Shown: piece after piece, positions 42,990 to 51,034 of the stretch
Numbering within the stretch: position 1 is the stretch's first letter
How the letters are laid out: each line of letters begins with the position of its first letter
Source of the DNA: Actinomadura sp. J1-007
Lineage (GTDB): Bacteria; Actinomycetota; Actinomycetes; Streptosporangiales; Streptosporangiaceae
Direction of reading: 5' to 3'
DNA: 64,000 bases
Assembly: GCF_009793335.1 (NCBI RefSeq)
Contig: NZ_WING01000002.1
Location: 1,240,001-1,304,000 of the forward strand
Translations under genes and position numbers: made by a program
Notes under the pieces: model-generated
The model's input: only the letters and a program-made list of their open reading frames with translations
What the model was told of the DNA's origin: nothing
The model's database searches: none

Positions 42990-43484
42990 GTGACGATCGA
43001 GGCTGATGACCTTGAAGTGCTGCAGGTTCTGCGGCAGCGCCGCCCCGGGTGGTGGTTCTCTCACGGTGGTCCGTCGCCGAACTACTGGCACGCACAGCGC
43101 CGTGGCTTGCGACGGCAGCGCGCGTTGGTGACGACCGTGGAGGCGGCCAGCGCCGCCGAGCTGGAGTTGCTGCTGGACGAGGTGGAGGACCTGGACGGCC
43201 GCCAGGCGGTGCGGGAACTCGTCGCCGAGATCCGCGAGCGCGGTGCCTACGCCCGTAAGACCGGGATGGTGGCGCTGGTGCGCTGGCTCGACTCGCCGGC
43301 CGAGGGCTACGTGCCGGTCGACCACTACGTGGAAGTCGAATCCGGTGAGTTCCGGTGGCGGGAGGTGCCGAGCGGCGAGGCGGGCCCGGTGGATCCGGTG
43401 ATCGGGCCGATCGGGGAGATCCCGGCGGCGGCCGAGCGGGTCGTGGCCGTGGTGCGGGCCGTTGCGCAGGCGGGTGCGTGGTGA
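42990..43484 (+). CDS. Unknown prophage protein
   Basis: A 164-residue protein, mostly soluble, with an N-terminal segment LEVLQVLRQRRPGWWFSHGG, an acidic helix (AAELELLLDEVEDLDGRQAVRELVAEI) and a hydrophobic C-terminal helix. GTG at 42990. Its stop overlaps the GTG of the next gene. It starts the second plus-strand block of the prophage, divergent from the regulator. I do not recognise the family. Confidence 0.6.
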   Translation: MTIEADDLEVLQVLRQRRPGWWFSHGGPSPNYWHAQRRGLRRQRALVTTVEAASAAELELLLDEVEDLDGRQAVRELVAEIRERGAYARKTGMVALVRWLDSPAEGYVPVDHYVEVESGEFRWREVPSGEAGPVDPVIGPIGEIPAAAERVVAVVRAVAQAGAW

Positions 43485-43924
43485 CCGCGCCCCGCGGCGG
43501 TGACGGTGCGCCGAGCGCGGCCGCCATGAGCGTGACTCCGCGGCTGCCTGGGGCGAAGGTCTGGTACGGCCTGGCGACCGGCCGCTGGTGGGCGATCGAC
43601 ACCAGCCAGCCCCCGGAGTGGCAGCGTCTGGTGGAGGCCGGCGACCCCGAGGCGCTGGCCGCAATGGTGATCGCGGACCGTCATGCGGCCGTGGACCGTC
43701 GTGCGGCCTCCCGTTCCGCAGATGCCTGGGCGCCGGGCCGGTCCGGCTCGGCACCCGCGAGGGGGGATGGTCCCGCCGCCGGCGCGCACGACCCCGTGCG
43801 CGCCGGCGGCGGGACCCAGCACCCGCCTACCGCCTCGCCCGCGTACGGCCGCGGGTTCCCCGCCGAGTCGATGCCGCCTGGGTGGGGGGAGGCGGCATGG
43901 GCGCCCAACCGACGCGGGCGGTGA
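43481..43924 (+). CDS. Unknown prophage protein with proline/alanine-rich tail
   Basis: A 147-residue protein. The first half is folded-looking (KVWYGLATGRWWAIDTSQPPEWQRLVEAGDPEALAAMVIADR); the second half is low-complexity, rich in A, G, P and R. GTG at 43481 overlaps the previous stop in the GTGA pattern. The end overlaps the start of the next gene by 28 bases. Function unknown. Confidence 0.55.
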   Translation: MTAPRGGDGAPSAAAMSVTPRLPGAKVWYGLATGRWWAIDTSQPPEWQRLVEAGDPEALAAMVIADRHAAVDRRAASRSADAWAPGRSGSAPARGDGPAAGAHDPVRAGGGTQHPPTASPAYGRGFPAESMPPGWGEAAWAPNRRGR

Positions 43925-44190
43925 TGATGCAAATCGCGTTGGAGCGCAACGGCTGGGCCGCCCGGCTGCGCGACGACGGGTCGCTGACGCTGACGCGGAT
44001 GGACGCGCCCCGCCCGGGCCGCGCGCCGGCCGCGCTGCCGACGTTGGTGTGGCAGCCGCTGCGGCCCGGCGGCTGGGAGTGGCTGCACTGGCGGCCGCCG
44101 TCCGGCGCCCTGATCCCGATCGCCCCGGCGCACATGATCAGCGACGCCGTCCGGCTGGTCACGCGGACGCTGGAGCGGCGCTCCCTATAG
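43897..44190 (+). CDS. Small unknown prophage protein
   Basis: A 97-residue protein, MGAQPTRAVMMQIALERNGW onward, with strands LTLTRMDA and LVWQPLRPGGWEWLHWRPP and a C-terminal helix (HMISDAVRLVTRTLERR). ATG at 43897 has GGGGGGAGG upstream; ATG at 43924 is an alternative overlapping the previous stop. Function unknown. Confidence 0.55.
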   Translation: MGAQPTRAVMMQIALERNGWAARLRDDGSLTLTRMDAPRPGRAPAALPTLVWQPLRPGGWEWLHWRPPSGALIPIAPAHMISDAVRLVTRTLERRSL

Positions 44191-44311
44191 ACCCGCGGCG
44201 GGCTGCACCGGTCGGGGTAGCAGCCGGGCCGCGGCGCGCGGCGGCGTCCACCCGTCCTCCCTTCCCACCCTGAGGGGAGCACCGGGCAGACGCCGCCGCG
44301 CCTCCACACGG

Positions 44312-44360
44312 GCGGGTGCGCGCAGCGCGGACCTTGGCGGGGATAGCCGCGCGCACCCGC
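44312..44360. repeat. 12-bp inverted repeat in the 216-bp gap before the 44407 gene
   Basis: GCGGGTGCGCGC (44312-44323) pairs exactly with GCGCGCACCCGC (44349-44360) around 25 bases. It may be a terminator for the upstream block or a structured leader of the next gene, whose AGGAGG ribosome site lies at 44390-44395. Nothing else was recognised in 44191-44406. Confidence 0.4.
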
Positions 44361-44406
44361 TCCAACCACCCCCGACCCACACCTAGCCAGGAGGACCAGG
44401 AAACCC

Positions 44407-44753
44407 ATGACCATGACCACCATGGCGTGGCTGCCCGATCCGTACGGGCCGCTGTTCGATCTGCTCGCCGAGCTGCGCCGCCTGGTCCCGGACGTGGCCG
44501 CGGTGCACATCAAGACCCCCGCCGGTCACGAGTGGTACCAGGCGGGTGATCCCGAGCAGTACGTCCGCGTGATCTACCGCCACCGCGGCCCGTGGAAGAT
44601 CGGCGTCGCCAGCAAGACCGCTGCCGCGGCCGGCGAGGGGTACGTGTGGGTGGACGGCCCGCACCGCGGGGAGCGGCTCGGCCCGGTGTCGGTCCGGCGG
44701 TCGCGGTGCGGGAGGTCGCGTGGGTGCTGCGGGCGCGGGTCCGCGAGGTGTGA
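44407..44753 (+). CDS. Small unknown prophage protein (one-base gap near the end)
   Basis: ATG at 44407 has CAGGAGGACCAGG upstream. The first 95 residues (LPDPYGPLFDLLAELRRLVP, then VRVIYRHRGPWKIGVASK and GYVWVDGPHRGERLGPVS) are well behaved. The frame as sequenced then turns arginine/cysteine-rich and runs to 44793. One more C at 44694-44695 gives the ending VPAVAVREVAWVLRARVREV with a stop at 44753, ahead of a strong terminator. The repaired length is 115 residues. The domain order recalls the 42990 gene, so the two may be paralogous. Function unknown. Confidence 0.6.
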
Positions 44754-44797
44754 CCGGTCTGCTTGGCGGAGCGTCCAGCGTACGGCCACATGACGAA

Positions 44798-44833
44798 ACG
44801 CCCGGCCCTCCCCGTTCGGGGAGGGCCGGGCGT
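44798..44833. terminator. Perfect 16-bp hairpin ending the plus-strand prophage block
   Basis: ACGCCCGGCCCTCCCC (44798-44813) and its exact complement (44818-44833) enclose a GTTC tetraloop. It lies 44 bases after the repaired stop at 44753 and 84 bases from the end of the minus-strand late operon at 44918, so it may terminate both. Confidence 0.8.
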
Positions 44834-44917
44834 CGACCGTTCCCGGGCCCTCCCTGCTGGGCGCGGGTGCCCCGGCGTAGCGGACGGTACCGCCGCCGGA
44901 TATGTCGTGTCAGCAGA

Positions 44918-45307
44918 TCATCGTGATCCGCCCCTCGCCTGCTGCTGGGCTTGCCGCTGGACGGTGAGCAGCTGGTTCTGCAGCTGCTGGTAGAAGGCGG
45001 CCACCTCGGCGCCGGTCTTCTCGTGGTCGATCACCAGGCGGGTGTGGATGGGGACGTTCAGGCCGTAGCCGGGGGCGGAGGCGGCGCCGAGCAGTCGCCC
45101 GGCGGCGGGCCAGCGCTGCTCGGCTGCCCGCACCGCCACGTAGTAGACCAGTTGCACCGCCACGAGCATGACGCCGCTGATCGCGGCGGTCGCCTGGGCG
45201 GACAGGTCGGCGGGGATGGTGACGCCGGCGGCGAGCGCCAGGCCCACCACGGCGCCGACGAGCTTGCCGGTCCAGTCGCGGATGATGCTGGTGATCAGAT
45301 CGGACAC
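44918..45307 (-). CDS. Small membrane protein, possible holin-like
   Basis: A 129-residue protein with two hydrophobic helices (KLVGAVVGLALAAGVTIPADL and AAISGVMLVAVQLVYYVAV) and a charged, glutamine-rich C-terminal tail (YQQLQNQLLTVQRQAQQQAR). GTG at 45307 has CTGGAGGAC upstream; an ATG at 45340 is possible. Two helices plus a charged tail is a holin-type layout and it is the last gene of the late block, but no direct family match is recognised. Confidence 0.55.
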   Translation of the reverse strand: MSDLITSIIRDWTGKLVGAVVGLALAAGVTIPADLSAQATAAISGVMLVAVQLVYYVAVRAAEQRWPAAGRLLGAASAPGYGLNVPIHTRLVIDHEKTGAEVAAFYQQLQNQLLTVQRQAQQQARGGSR

Positions 45308-45406
45308 CGGGTCCTCCAGTTGGGTGACAGACAAATGCATCGGCGCACGTCACAGCGCCGGGATACGCTGATGGTTGTAGGCGCACCTTCCAGGGAGTGC
45401 ACAGCG

Positions 45407-45844
45407 ATGGACCCCACGCCGGCCCGCACCGTCGCCCACACCGCCCGGCACGCCGCCCGTCTCGACACCAGCCCCGACGCCACCGCCCCGGTGTGCGGCG
45501 TCTGCGGCCGTCCGGTCACCGGGACCGGCGCGCAGCTGCGCCACGCTGGCGAGGCGCGCCGCCCGCAGCTGGTCCCCGCCCGCGGGGACCTGGCGGCCGT
45601 GCGCCGCGCCGAGCTGATCGCCCAGCGCGCGCTGACCGGTGTGACGTGGACGCCGCACACCACCGACGCCGACCGCGCGGCCGCGGTGGTGGAGGCGCTG
45701 TACGCGGCCGGGCTGATCGCGGCGCGGCCGCGGACGGTGCGGCCGCGGCCGCCGGGTGGTGCGGGTCAGCCGACCGGTTCGCCGACCGCCCCGGCCCCGT
45801 CGGCGGCCGCGGCGGTGAGGCGTTCGCGGGCGATCGTGGCGTAG
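45407..45844 (+). CDS. Unknown small protein with CxxC motif
   Basis: A 145-residue protein with CGVCGRPVTGTG near residue 35 and a helix with DRAAAVVEALYAAGLI. The C-terminal 30 residues are low-complexity and overlap the end of the methyltransferase gene on the other strand by 79 bases. ATG at 45407 has CAGGGAG upstream. It is a lone plus-strand gene in the late region. Moderate doubt that the last part is read as shown. Confidence 0.5.
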   Translation: MDPTPARTVAHTARHAARLDTSPDATAPVCGVCGRPVTGTGAQLRHAGEARRPQLVPARGDLAAVRRAELIAQRALTGVTWTPHTTDADRAAAVVEALYAAGLIAARPRTVRPRPPGGAGQPTGSPTAPAPSAAAAVRRSRAIVA

Positions 45845-46518
45845 TGCTCGGTGATCTCACAGCCGATGAAGGCACGGTCCTCGGCGAGCGCGGCCACGCC
45901 GGTGGACCCGGCGCCGGCGAACGGGTCCAGCACCACGGCACCGGGCGGGGACACCCGCACCAGTTGCCGCAGCACGGCGACGGGTTTCTGGGTGATGTGC
46001 CGGCGTTCCTTCCCGCGCGGCTGTGAGCCCTCGACCAGCCCGGGCAGATACACCGGTTCAGGGTGGCGGGCCGGGGGACCGGAGGAGGCCCACAGCACGT
46101 ACTCGCACTCGCGGCGGAACCCGTCGCGGCACGGCCTGCTGATCGGTTTGCGCCAGGGGATCACCCCGCGCCAGGTCCACCCGGCGGCCTGCAGCGCGTC
46201 GGAGGTGGCGGGCAGTTGCCGCCAGTCGGTGAACACCAGCGCGGACGCGCCGGGCTCGGCGACGCGCAGGCATTCGGACAGCACGAGCGTGAGCCAGTAC
46301 CCGAAGCTGCGCTGGTCGCGGTTGTCGCCGGCGAAGTCGGCCAGGGCGTGCTTGGCGTTCCCGTTGACGTACTTGCCGCGGATCGAATCGCTGCGGCGTT
46401 CGGTGGCGGTGCGGCCGCCGGAGTTGTAGGGAGGGTCGGTGATGATGCAGCCGACCGACGCGGTCGGCAGGGTGGGCAGCACGGCGAGCGCGTCGCCGTG
46501 GTGGATCGTCCAGGTCAC
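45766..46518 (-). CDS. Orphan DNA methyltransferase (beta-class, N6-adenine or N4-cytosine)
   Basis: A 250-residue site-specific methyltransferase. The catalytic motif DPPYNSGG is near residue 28 and the S-adenosylmethionine motif DPFAGAGSTG near residue 197. That order marks the beta class; DPPY is more usual for adenine targets. A target-recognition region lies between. No restriction endonuclease gene is adjacent, so it probably protects phage DNA from host restriction or tunes expression. It lies after the lysis genes in the late block. Confidence 0.88.
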   Translation of the reverse strand: MTWTIHHGDALAVLPTLPTASVGCIITDPPYNSGGRTATERRSDSIRGKYVNGNAKHALADFAGDNRDQRSFGYWLTLVLSECLRVAEPGASALVFTDWRQLPATSDALQAAGWTWRGVIPWRKPISRPCRDGFRRECEYVLWASSGPPARHPEPVYLPGLVEGSQPRGKERRHITQKPVAVLRQLVRVSPPGAVVLDPFAGAGSTGVAALAEDRAFIGCEITEHYATIARERLTAAAADGAGAVGEPVG

Positions 46519-46593
46519 AGTGTTCTTCCTCGGGTCGCGTACGCCGGTCGGGACGAGCGAGTCGTGAGGACACGCGGGCGGCAGGGCGCCGGG

Positions 46594-46776
46594 TCAGGGG
46601 CAGTCGTAGGGGCGGATCCTCTCGGTGATGTAGGCGATGGTGGCGCGGCAGGCCGAGCGGGTCTCGGCGGGCAGGTCATCCCAGGTGGGCAGCGGTTCGC
46701 CGCGGTGGTCCTGGCCGCCGGTCGCGGCACCGTAGGCGGCGTACGCCTCGCGCGCGAGTTCGTCCACGTCGGCCAT
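46594..46776 (-). CDS. Small conserved-type phage protein
   Basis: A 60-residue protein (DELAREAYAAYGAATGG then GEPLPTWDDLPAETRSACRA). The AYG...GxPLPxWxxLP...R pattern occurs in many small actinophage proteins of unknown function. The ATG overlaps the endolysin stop by one base. Confidence 0.65.
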   Translation of the reverse strand: MADVDELAREAYAAYGAATGGQDHRGEPLPTWDDLPAETRSACRATIAYITERIRPYDCP

Positions 46777-47495
46777 CAGTGCACCCGCAGCAGCACGGGC
46801 CAGGTCTTCGGCCCGACGATCCCGTCGGCGTCAACGCCGCCCCACTTCTGCACGGCCTTGACGGCGGCCTCGGTGCCGGCGTCGTACACGCCGGTCATCT
46901 TCACCTCCGGGTGGCTGCGCGCGAGCAGCAGCCCCTGCACGGTTTCGACGTGCTCGCCGCGGTCGCCCTTGCCGAGGGTCGGGAGTGTGTTCACCAGGAC
47001 CTCCATCCAGTCGGTCCCGCCGCTGCCGGCGGCGGGCATCCCTGCCTTGACCCACGCGCGCAGCGTCGCGCCCGGGCAGTCGGTCGAGTTGCCGGACAGC
47101 TGGCCGTGGCCGCGCTTGAGCAGGGCCCGGCCGGCCTTGTGGCAGGCGGTGTCGTAGAGCCACCGCACCGCGGCCTTGGCGGCCGGGGTGATGTCGCTCC
47201 CGTCCCGGCCGATCACGCACACGCCGATCCCGCTGCTGTTGTGGCCGGTGGCGTGCGCGCCGATGACCAGCCACCCGCGGCCCTCGTAGATCTCGCCGCG
47301 GTGGTTGACCAGGAAGTTGTAGCCGATGTCGGACCAGCCCCGGGAGTCCATGTGGAAGTCCTGGATGCTGCGCGGCGTCTGGCTGATCGGGCCTTCGGAG
47401 TGGTGCACGACGAACTCTCTGCGTGCCGACCAGGTGGTGGACGAGTGCGCGCGGGGCGCGCGTGCGCCCCAGCCTGCGCGGCTGATGATCTTCAC
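46776..47495 (-). CDS. Endolysin: N-acetylmuramoyl-L-alanine amidase with peptidoglycan-binding domain
   Basis: A 239-residue lysis enzyme. Residues about 5-150 form an Amidase_2/PGRP domain with zinc ligands in FVVHHSEGP (first histidine), GAHATGHNSSGIGVCVIG and KRGHGQLSGNSTDCPG (histidine and cysteine). Residues about 165-239 are a PG_binding_1 domain (GDRGEHVETVQGLLLARS ... GIVGPKTWPVLL). There is no signal peptide, so a holin should release it. It overlaps the collagen-like gene by 4 bases. Confidence 0.92.
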   Translation of the reverse strand: MKIISRAGWGARAPRAHSSTTWSARREFVVHHSEGPISQTPRSIQDFHMDSRGWSDIGYNFLVNHRGEIYEGRGWLVIGAHATGHNSSGIGVCVIGRDGSDITPAAKAAVRWLYDTACHKAGRALLKRGHGQLSGNSTDCPGATLRAWVKAGMPAAGSGGTDWMEVLVNTLPTLGKGDRGEHVETVQGLLLARSHPEVKMTGVYDAGTEAAVKAVQKWGGVDADGIVGPKTWPVLLRVH

Positions 47496-48118
47496 GGATG
47501 GTCCTCCGGTGGGTTGGTGGTGCAGGTCCAGGCCGTGGCCGGTGGGGTGGGCGGGGTGCAGTACACGGTCGGCGGGGCGGGGCCGGGTTCGCCGCGCGGC
47601 CCCGGCTCGCCGCGTTCGCCCTGTTCGCCGCGCGGCCCGGTGGCGCCGGGCGGCCCTTGCGCTCCGGGTTGGCCGCTGGCGCCGGGAGCGCCGGACGGCC
47701 CGGCGTGCCCGGGGGACCCGGCCGTGCCGGGCTTGCCGGTGGGGCCGCGGGAGCCGGACGGCCCGCCGGCGCCGGGGCGGCCGCTGGCACCCGGCGCCCC
47801 GGGAGCTCCGGGCGCGCCGGGGGTGCTGCTGCGGGGCGGCGCGGGAGAGACTGCCGGGGTCCCGCCCAAGCCGCGGACCTGACCGGCGAGCGTCTGCACC
47901 TGCCGTTCCAGCGTGGCGCGGTCGCGTTCGAGGGCGGCGCGGTCGGTGCGCAGCTGCGCCACCAGCGCGGTGACGTAGGACGCGCCGACCACAACGACCA
48001 CGACGGCCAGGAGCACCAGCGCGTCGCGGCCGCCGAGCCGACGCCGGCCGGTGCGCAGGCCCGCGGCGGGGACGGAAGGGCGCCCGGGAAGGGGGCCGGG
48101 AAGGGGGCCGGGTTTCAT
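47492..48118 (-). CDS. Membrane-anchored collagen-like protein
   Basis: A 208-residue protein in four parts: a basic, proline-rich N-terminus, one membrane helix (DALVLLAVVVVVVGASYV, residues about 31-50), a short coiled coil (LRTDRAALERDRATLERQV), and about 30 Gly-X-Y triplets from residue 95 to 185. A C-terminal TVYCTPPTPPATAWTCTT piece carries two cysteines. Collagen repeats trimerise and are common in phage tail fibres, but here the protein is membrane-anchored and sits between the endolysin and a TM protein. A spanin-like or wall-spanning lysis role is a guess. Confidence 0.7.
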   Translation of the reverse strand: MKPGPLPGPLPGRPSVPAAGLRTGRRRLGGRDALVLLAVVVVVVGASYVTALVAQLRTDRAALERDRATLERQVQTLAGQVRGLGGTPAVSPAPPRSSTPGAPGAPGAPGASGRPGAGGPSGSRGPTGKPGTAGSPGHAGPSGAPGASGQPGAQGPPGATGPRGEQGERGEPGPRGEPGPAPPTVYCTPPTPPATAWTCTTNPPEDHP

Positions 48119-48402
48119 CGTCCCCCCTTCAACAGCACGGCGAGCACGATCCCGGCCAAGACCGAGGCGAGCACGGCGCCGATGCAGCCGTAGATCGCGG
48201 TGCGCGCGGCTGCGCGCGCGGCCTCGGCCTCGCGTTCCATCCGCGCCAGCCGGAATTCGAGGGCGGCCCGGTCGGCGGCGTACACGTCCCGCAGGACGAA
48301 CGTGTCCAGGCGGGTGTTGATCGCGGTGAAGTCGTCGCGGACGTCGGCGCGGAAGTCAGCCAGAACGCGCGCGAGCTCGCCGAGGGTGGGGTCATTGGGC
48401 AC
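48115..48402 (-). CDS. Small coiled-coil/membrane protein, possible holin
   Basis: A 95-residue protein with an N-terminal coiled coil (ADFRADVRDDFTAINTRLDTF ... FRLARMEREAEAARAAA) and one C-terminal membrane helix (IYGCIGAVLASVLAGIVLAVLL), ending in KGGR. This tail-anchored layout is found in holin or holin-partner genes of actinophages. It overlaps the collagen-like gene by 4 bases and belongs to the lysis cassette. Confidence 0.6.
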   Translation of the reverse strand: MPNDPTLGELARVLADFRADVRDDFTAINTRLDTFVLRDVYAADRAALEFRLARMEREAEAARAAARTAIYGCIGAVLASVLAGIVLAVLLKGGR

Positions 48403-48417
48403 CGGACCTCCGCTCGG

Positions 48418-51027
48418 TCACAGGGGGATGCCCCAGCCCAGGTGCCGGGTGATGCCCCAGGACATCTCGGTGCGCAGCACGACCTGGCCGTCGGCGATGC
48501 CGAGAGCCCGGACGACGATCTGCGTTCCGTTGTCCAGGACGTCGAACCATCCGTACTGCTGGCTCTTGACGGTGGTGGAGACGGGGTCGGGGTAGAACCC
48601 GCTCGTCAGGGCGCCGTTGCCGATGAAGGTGGTCTGGTCCCACGGGCTGACGCTGATGAGCGGGAACCGTCCGGGCACGTGGCTGCCGTCGTCGTGGGAC
48701 AGGGCGTGGACGTCGCCGTGCACGTACAGCAGCGGGACGTCGTTGGCCTGGATGTAGGCGGCGAGCTCGGCGCGCTCGGTGGCGTAGGCCGACCAGGTGT
48801 CGTCGCCGGTGAACGTGCTCGCGTTGTGCCAGGCGTCCTCGTGGCACCAGATCACCAGGCCCACGCCGGGCGCGGCGAACTGGTCCTTGAGCCATGCCTT
48901 CTGCGCGGCGCCGAGCTTGGTCTTGGTGGCGGTGTCGGGCGCGGTGATCGGCGAGGCGTAGGACCGGCCGTCGGTCATGACGAACAGGACCCGGCCGACC
49001 TGCCACGACTGGTAGATCCCCGCGCCATCGCCCGGCAGCGGATGCGAGGGGACCAGCCGCCGGTAGACGGCCTGTACGGCGGCCGCGGCGGGGGAGTCGG
49101 CGGCGACGTTGGATCCGCCGAAGTCGTGATCGGACCAGGTGTAGGCCAGCGGCGCGGCCGCGTACAAGGCGGCCTGGTTGGGTTGGCCGAGCGCGTTGAG
49201 CCAGGCGGCCAGCGCCCACGCCGGGTCGTCGGTGCCGATGTCCTGGTAGTGCATGTCGCCCAGGTGCACGGTGAACAGCGCGGGCTCGCCGGTCGGCCCG
49301 GTGCGCGCGGCGGCGTCGGCGAAGCTGTCGGCGTTCGAGTTGGTGTCGGCGCAGCTGGCGGCCGCGAAGCTGAACGACGTCGGCTCGCCCGGGGCCGGGA
49401 GGGTGCGGAACGTGCCGAGGTGGCCGGTCTCCAGGGTGCCGTCCAGCTCGACCGCCCACCAGTACCGGGTGCCGGGGGTGAGGCCGGTGAAGACGGCGGC
49501 GGCCAGGCCGTCGCGGTCGGGCGCGGTCGCGGCGGTGTAGGTCGGTGAGGTCATCGCCGGGCTGGTCGAGCGCGCGAACCGTACCGCGGAGGTGAACTGG
49601 GTGGCGGCGGTGACGCGGGCTTGGTCGGTGGTGACGCCGCCGGCCAGGCGCGCGCGCAGCTGCGGCGGCTGCGCGGTGCCGTACCCGGGCGGCGCGATCG
49701 CCAGCAGGAACCCGGCCACCGACCCGGCCGCGGGCGACACCGCGGCGGTGCGGGTGCCGCTCGACCCGGACGCGGTCACGCCCTGCCCGGACACCTGCAG
49801 GTGCAGCGACGCCGACCCGGTCACCACGGGCACGGCCGCGATCTGAGTCATGGCGGCGGGTGGGGACACGACCGGGGTCGCGGTGCTGGTGGCGGTGGTC
49901 ATGTGGCAGGCCAGCAGCAGGGTCGCGGGCGCGGTGAGGGTGGCGGCCGGGTCCACGATGGCGGTGGTCCCGGCGCCGGTCGCGGCTCCGGCCGCGTCGA
50001 TCGGACCGCCGTCCGCGGTGGGCGGAGCGGCGCCGGTCACCCGGAACACCGTGGCGGCGGCGCGGGCCGCGCCGTTCGGCGACCGCCAGGTGTAGACCGG
50101 CGGTTCGCCCGCGGCGTCGGTGACATGCCGCCAGTACGCGGCCAGCACCCCGTTGGCGGTGTAGGCGACCGGGGCGGGCGCCCAGCCGGGCGGGATGGTG
50201 GTGAACGCGGGCCCGGAGTTGCGGTGCGCCAGGACCGCCACGAGCAGGTCGCCGTTCGCGGTCGCGGCCGGACGCGGGACGCGCAGCACGGCCGACGACG
50301 TCACCGACGCCGCCGCGGTGTCGTCGGCGGTGGTGTGCGCGACGGGCGGTTCGGGCGGGCCGGGCACCGACCCGGGGTTGAGGGTGAGCATGATGCCGGC
50401 GGCGCCGGTGCCCGCCGGGGCCACGGACGCGGTCCGGGTCCCGGTCGAGCCCGCGGCCGACAGCGCCTGCGCGCACACCAGGTGCACGGTCGTCGCGGTG
50501 CCGGAGTTGATGGTGTAGCCGCCGACGCTGCTCATCCCGGGCGGCGGGGTGATGGTGTTGGCGGTGCCGGTGTTGAGGTAGGAGGAGAACACCGCGAGCA
50601 GCAGCGCCTCGCCGGAGACGGCGGTGACGGCCGGGTCCACGATGGAGGTGGTGCCCGAGCCGACGCCGGCGCCGACCGCGTCGACCGGCTGCGCCCCGTC
50701 GACGCCGGTGCAGCGGAACACGATCGCGCCGGTGCGGCCGGCTCCGCCGGTGGTGTGCCAGGTGTAGTCGGTCGCGGTTTCGGCGGCCGCCGAGGGGATC
50801 GGCTTGGTGAACACCGCCGTGTTGCGCTGGACGGCGAACATGGCCTGCTGGGTCCATCCGGCCGGGACGACATCCCACGTCCCGCCGGACACCGAGCTGT
50901 TGAGCACGGCGACCAGCACATCGCCGCTGCTGGTGTTGGCGGGTTTGGCGACCGTGACCGTGCCGAGGTTGGGGACGGTGCCGGTGGTGACGTCGCCGGC
51001 GGCGGTGTGCGCGACGGGAGCAGCCAT
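48418..51027 (-). CDS. Tail/baseplate protein with PhoD-like metallophosphatase domain
   Basis: An 869-residue protein. Residues about 3-217 and 224-446 are two copies of one beta-rich module (shared GDxLVAVL, GW, YTW, VFR, GTTxIVDPA patterns). A fibronectin-III-like segment follows (about 455-540). Residues about 545-869 form a PhoD/alkaline phosphatase D domain with FAAASCADT near 554, HLGDMHYQD near 590, TWSDHDFGGSN near 633, MTDGRSYAS, WCHEDAWHN and VHGDVHALSHDDGS near 772; all metal-ligand motifs look intact. PhoD enzymes are phosphodiesterases, some acting on wall teichoic acid. Position among tail-tip genes suggests a virion surface-degrading enzyme. Confidence 0.82.
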   Translation of the reverse strand: MAAPVAHTAAGDVTTGTVPNLGTVTVAKPANTSSGDVLVAVLNSSVSGGTWDVVPAGWTQQAMFAVQRNTAVFTKPIPSAAAETATDYTWHTTGGAGRTGAIVFRCTGVDGAQPVDAVGAGVGSGTTSIVDPAVTAVSGEALLLAVFSSYLNTGTANTITPPPGMSSVGGYTINSGTATTVHLVCAQALSAAGSTGTRTASVAPAGTGAAGIMLTLNPGSVPGPPEPPVAHTTADDTAAASVTSSAVLRVPRPAATANGDLLVAVLAHRNSGPAFTTIPPGWAPAPVAYTANGVLAAYWRHVTDAAGEPPVYTWRSPNGAARAAATVFRVTGAAPPTADGGPIDAAGAATGAGTTAIVDPAATLTAPATLLLACHMTTATSTATPVVSPPAAMTQIAAVPVVTGSASLHLQVSGQGVTASGSSGTRTAAVSPAAGSVAGFLLAIAPPGYGTAQPPQLRARLAGGVTTDQARVTAATQFTSAVRFARSTSPAMTSPTYTAATAPDRDGLAAAVFTGLTPGTRYWWAVELDGTLETGHLGTFRTLPAPGEPTSFSFAAASCADTNSNADSFADAAARTGPTGEPALFTVHLGDMHYQDIGTDDPAWALAAWLNALGQPNQAALYAAAPLAYTWSDHDFGGSNVAADSPAAAAVQAVYRRLVPSHPLPGDGAGIYQSWQVGRVLFVMTDGRSYASPITAPDTATKTKLGAAQKAWLKDQFAAPGVGLVIWCHEDAWHNASTFTGDDTWSAYATERAELAAYIQANDVPLLYVHGDVHALSHDDGSHVPGRFPLISVSPWDQTTFIGNGALTSGFYPDPVSTTVKSQQYGWFDVLDNGTQIVVRALGIADGQVVLRTEMSWGITRHLGWGIPL

Positions 51028-51034
51028 GTCGTCC

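Noticed and set aside
47492..48118. A simple tail fibre assignment for the collagen-like gene
   Set aside because: The N-terminal membrane helix and position within the lysis genes do not fit a fibre, although it cannot be ruled out.
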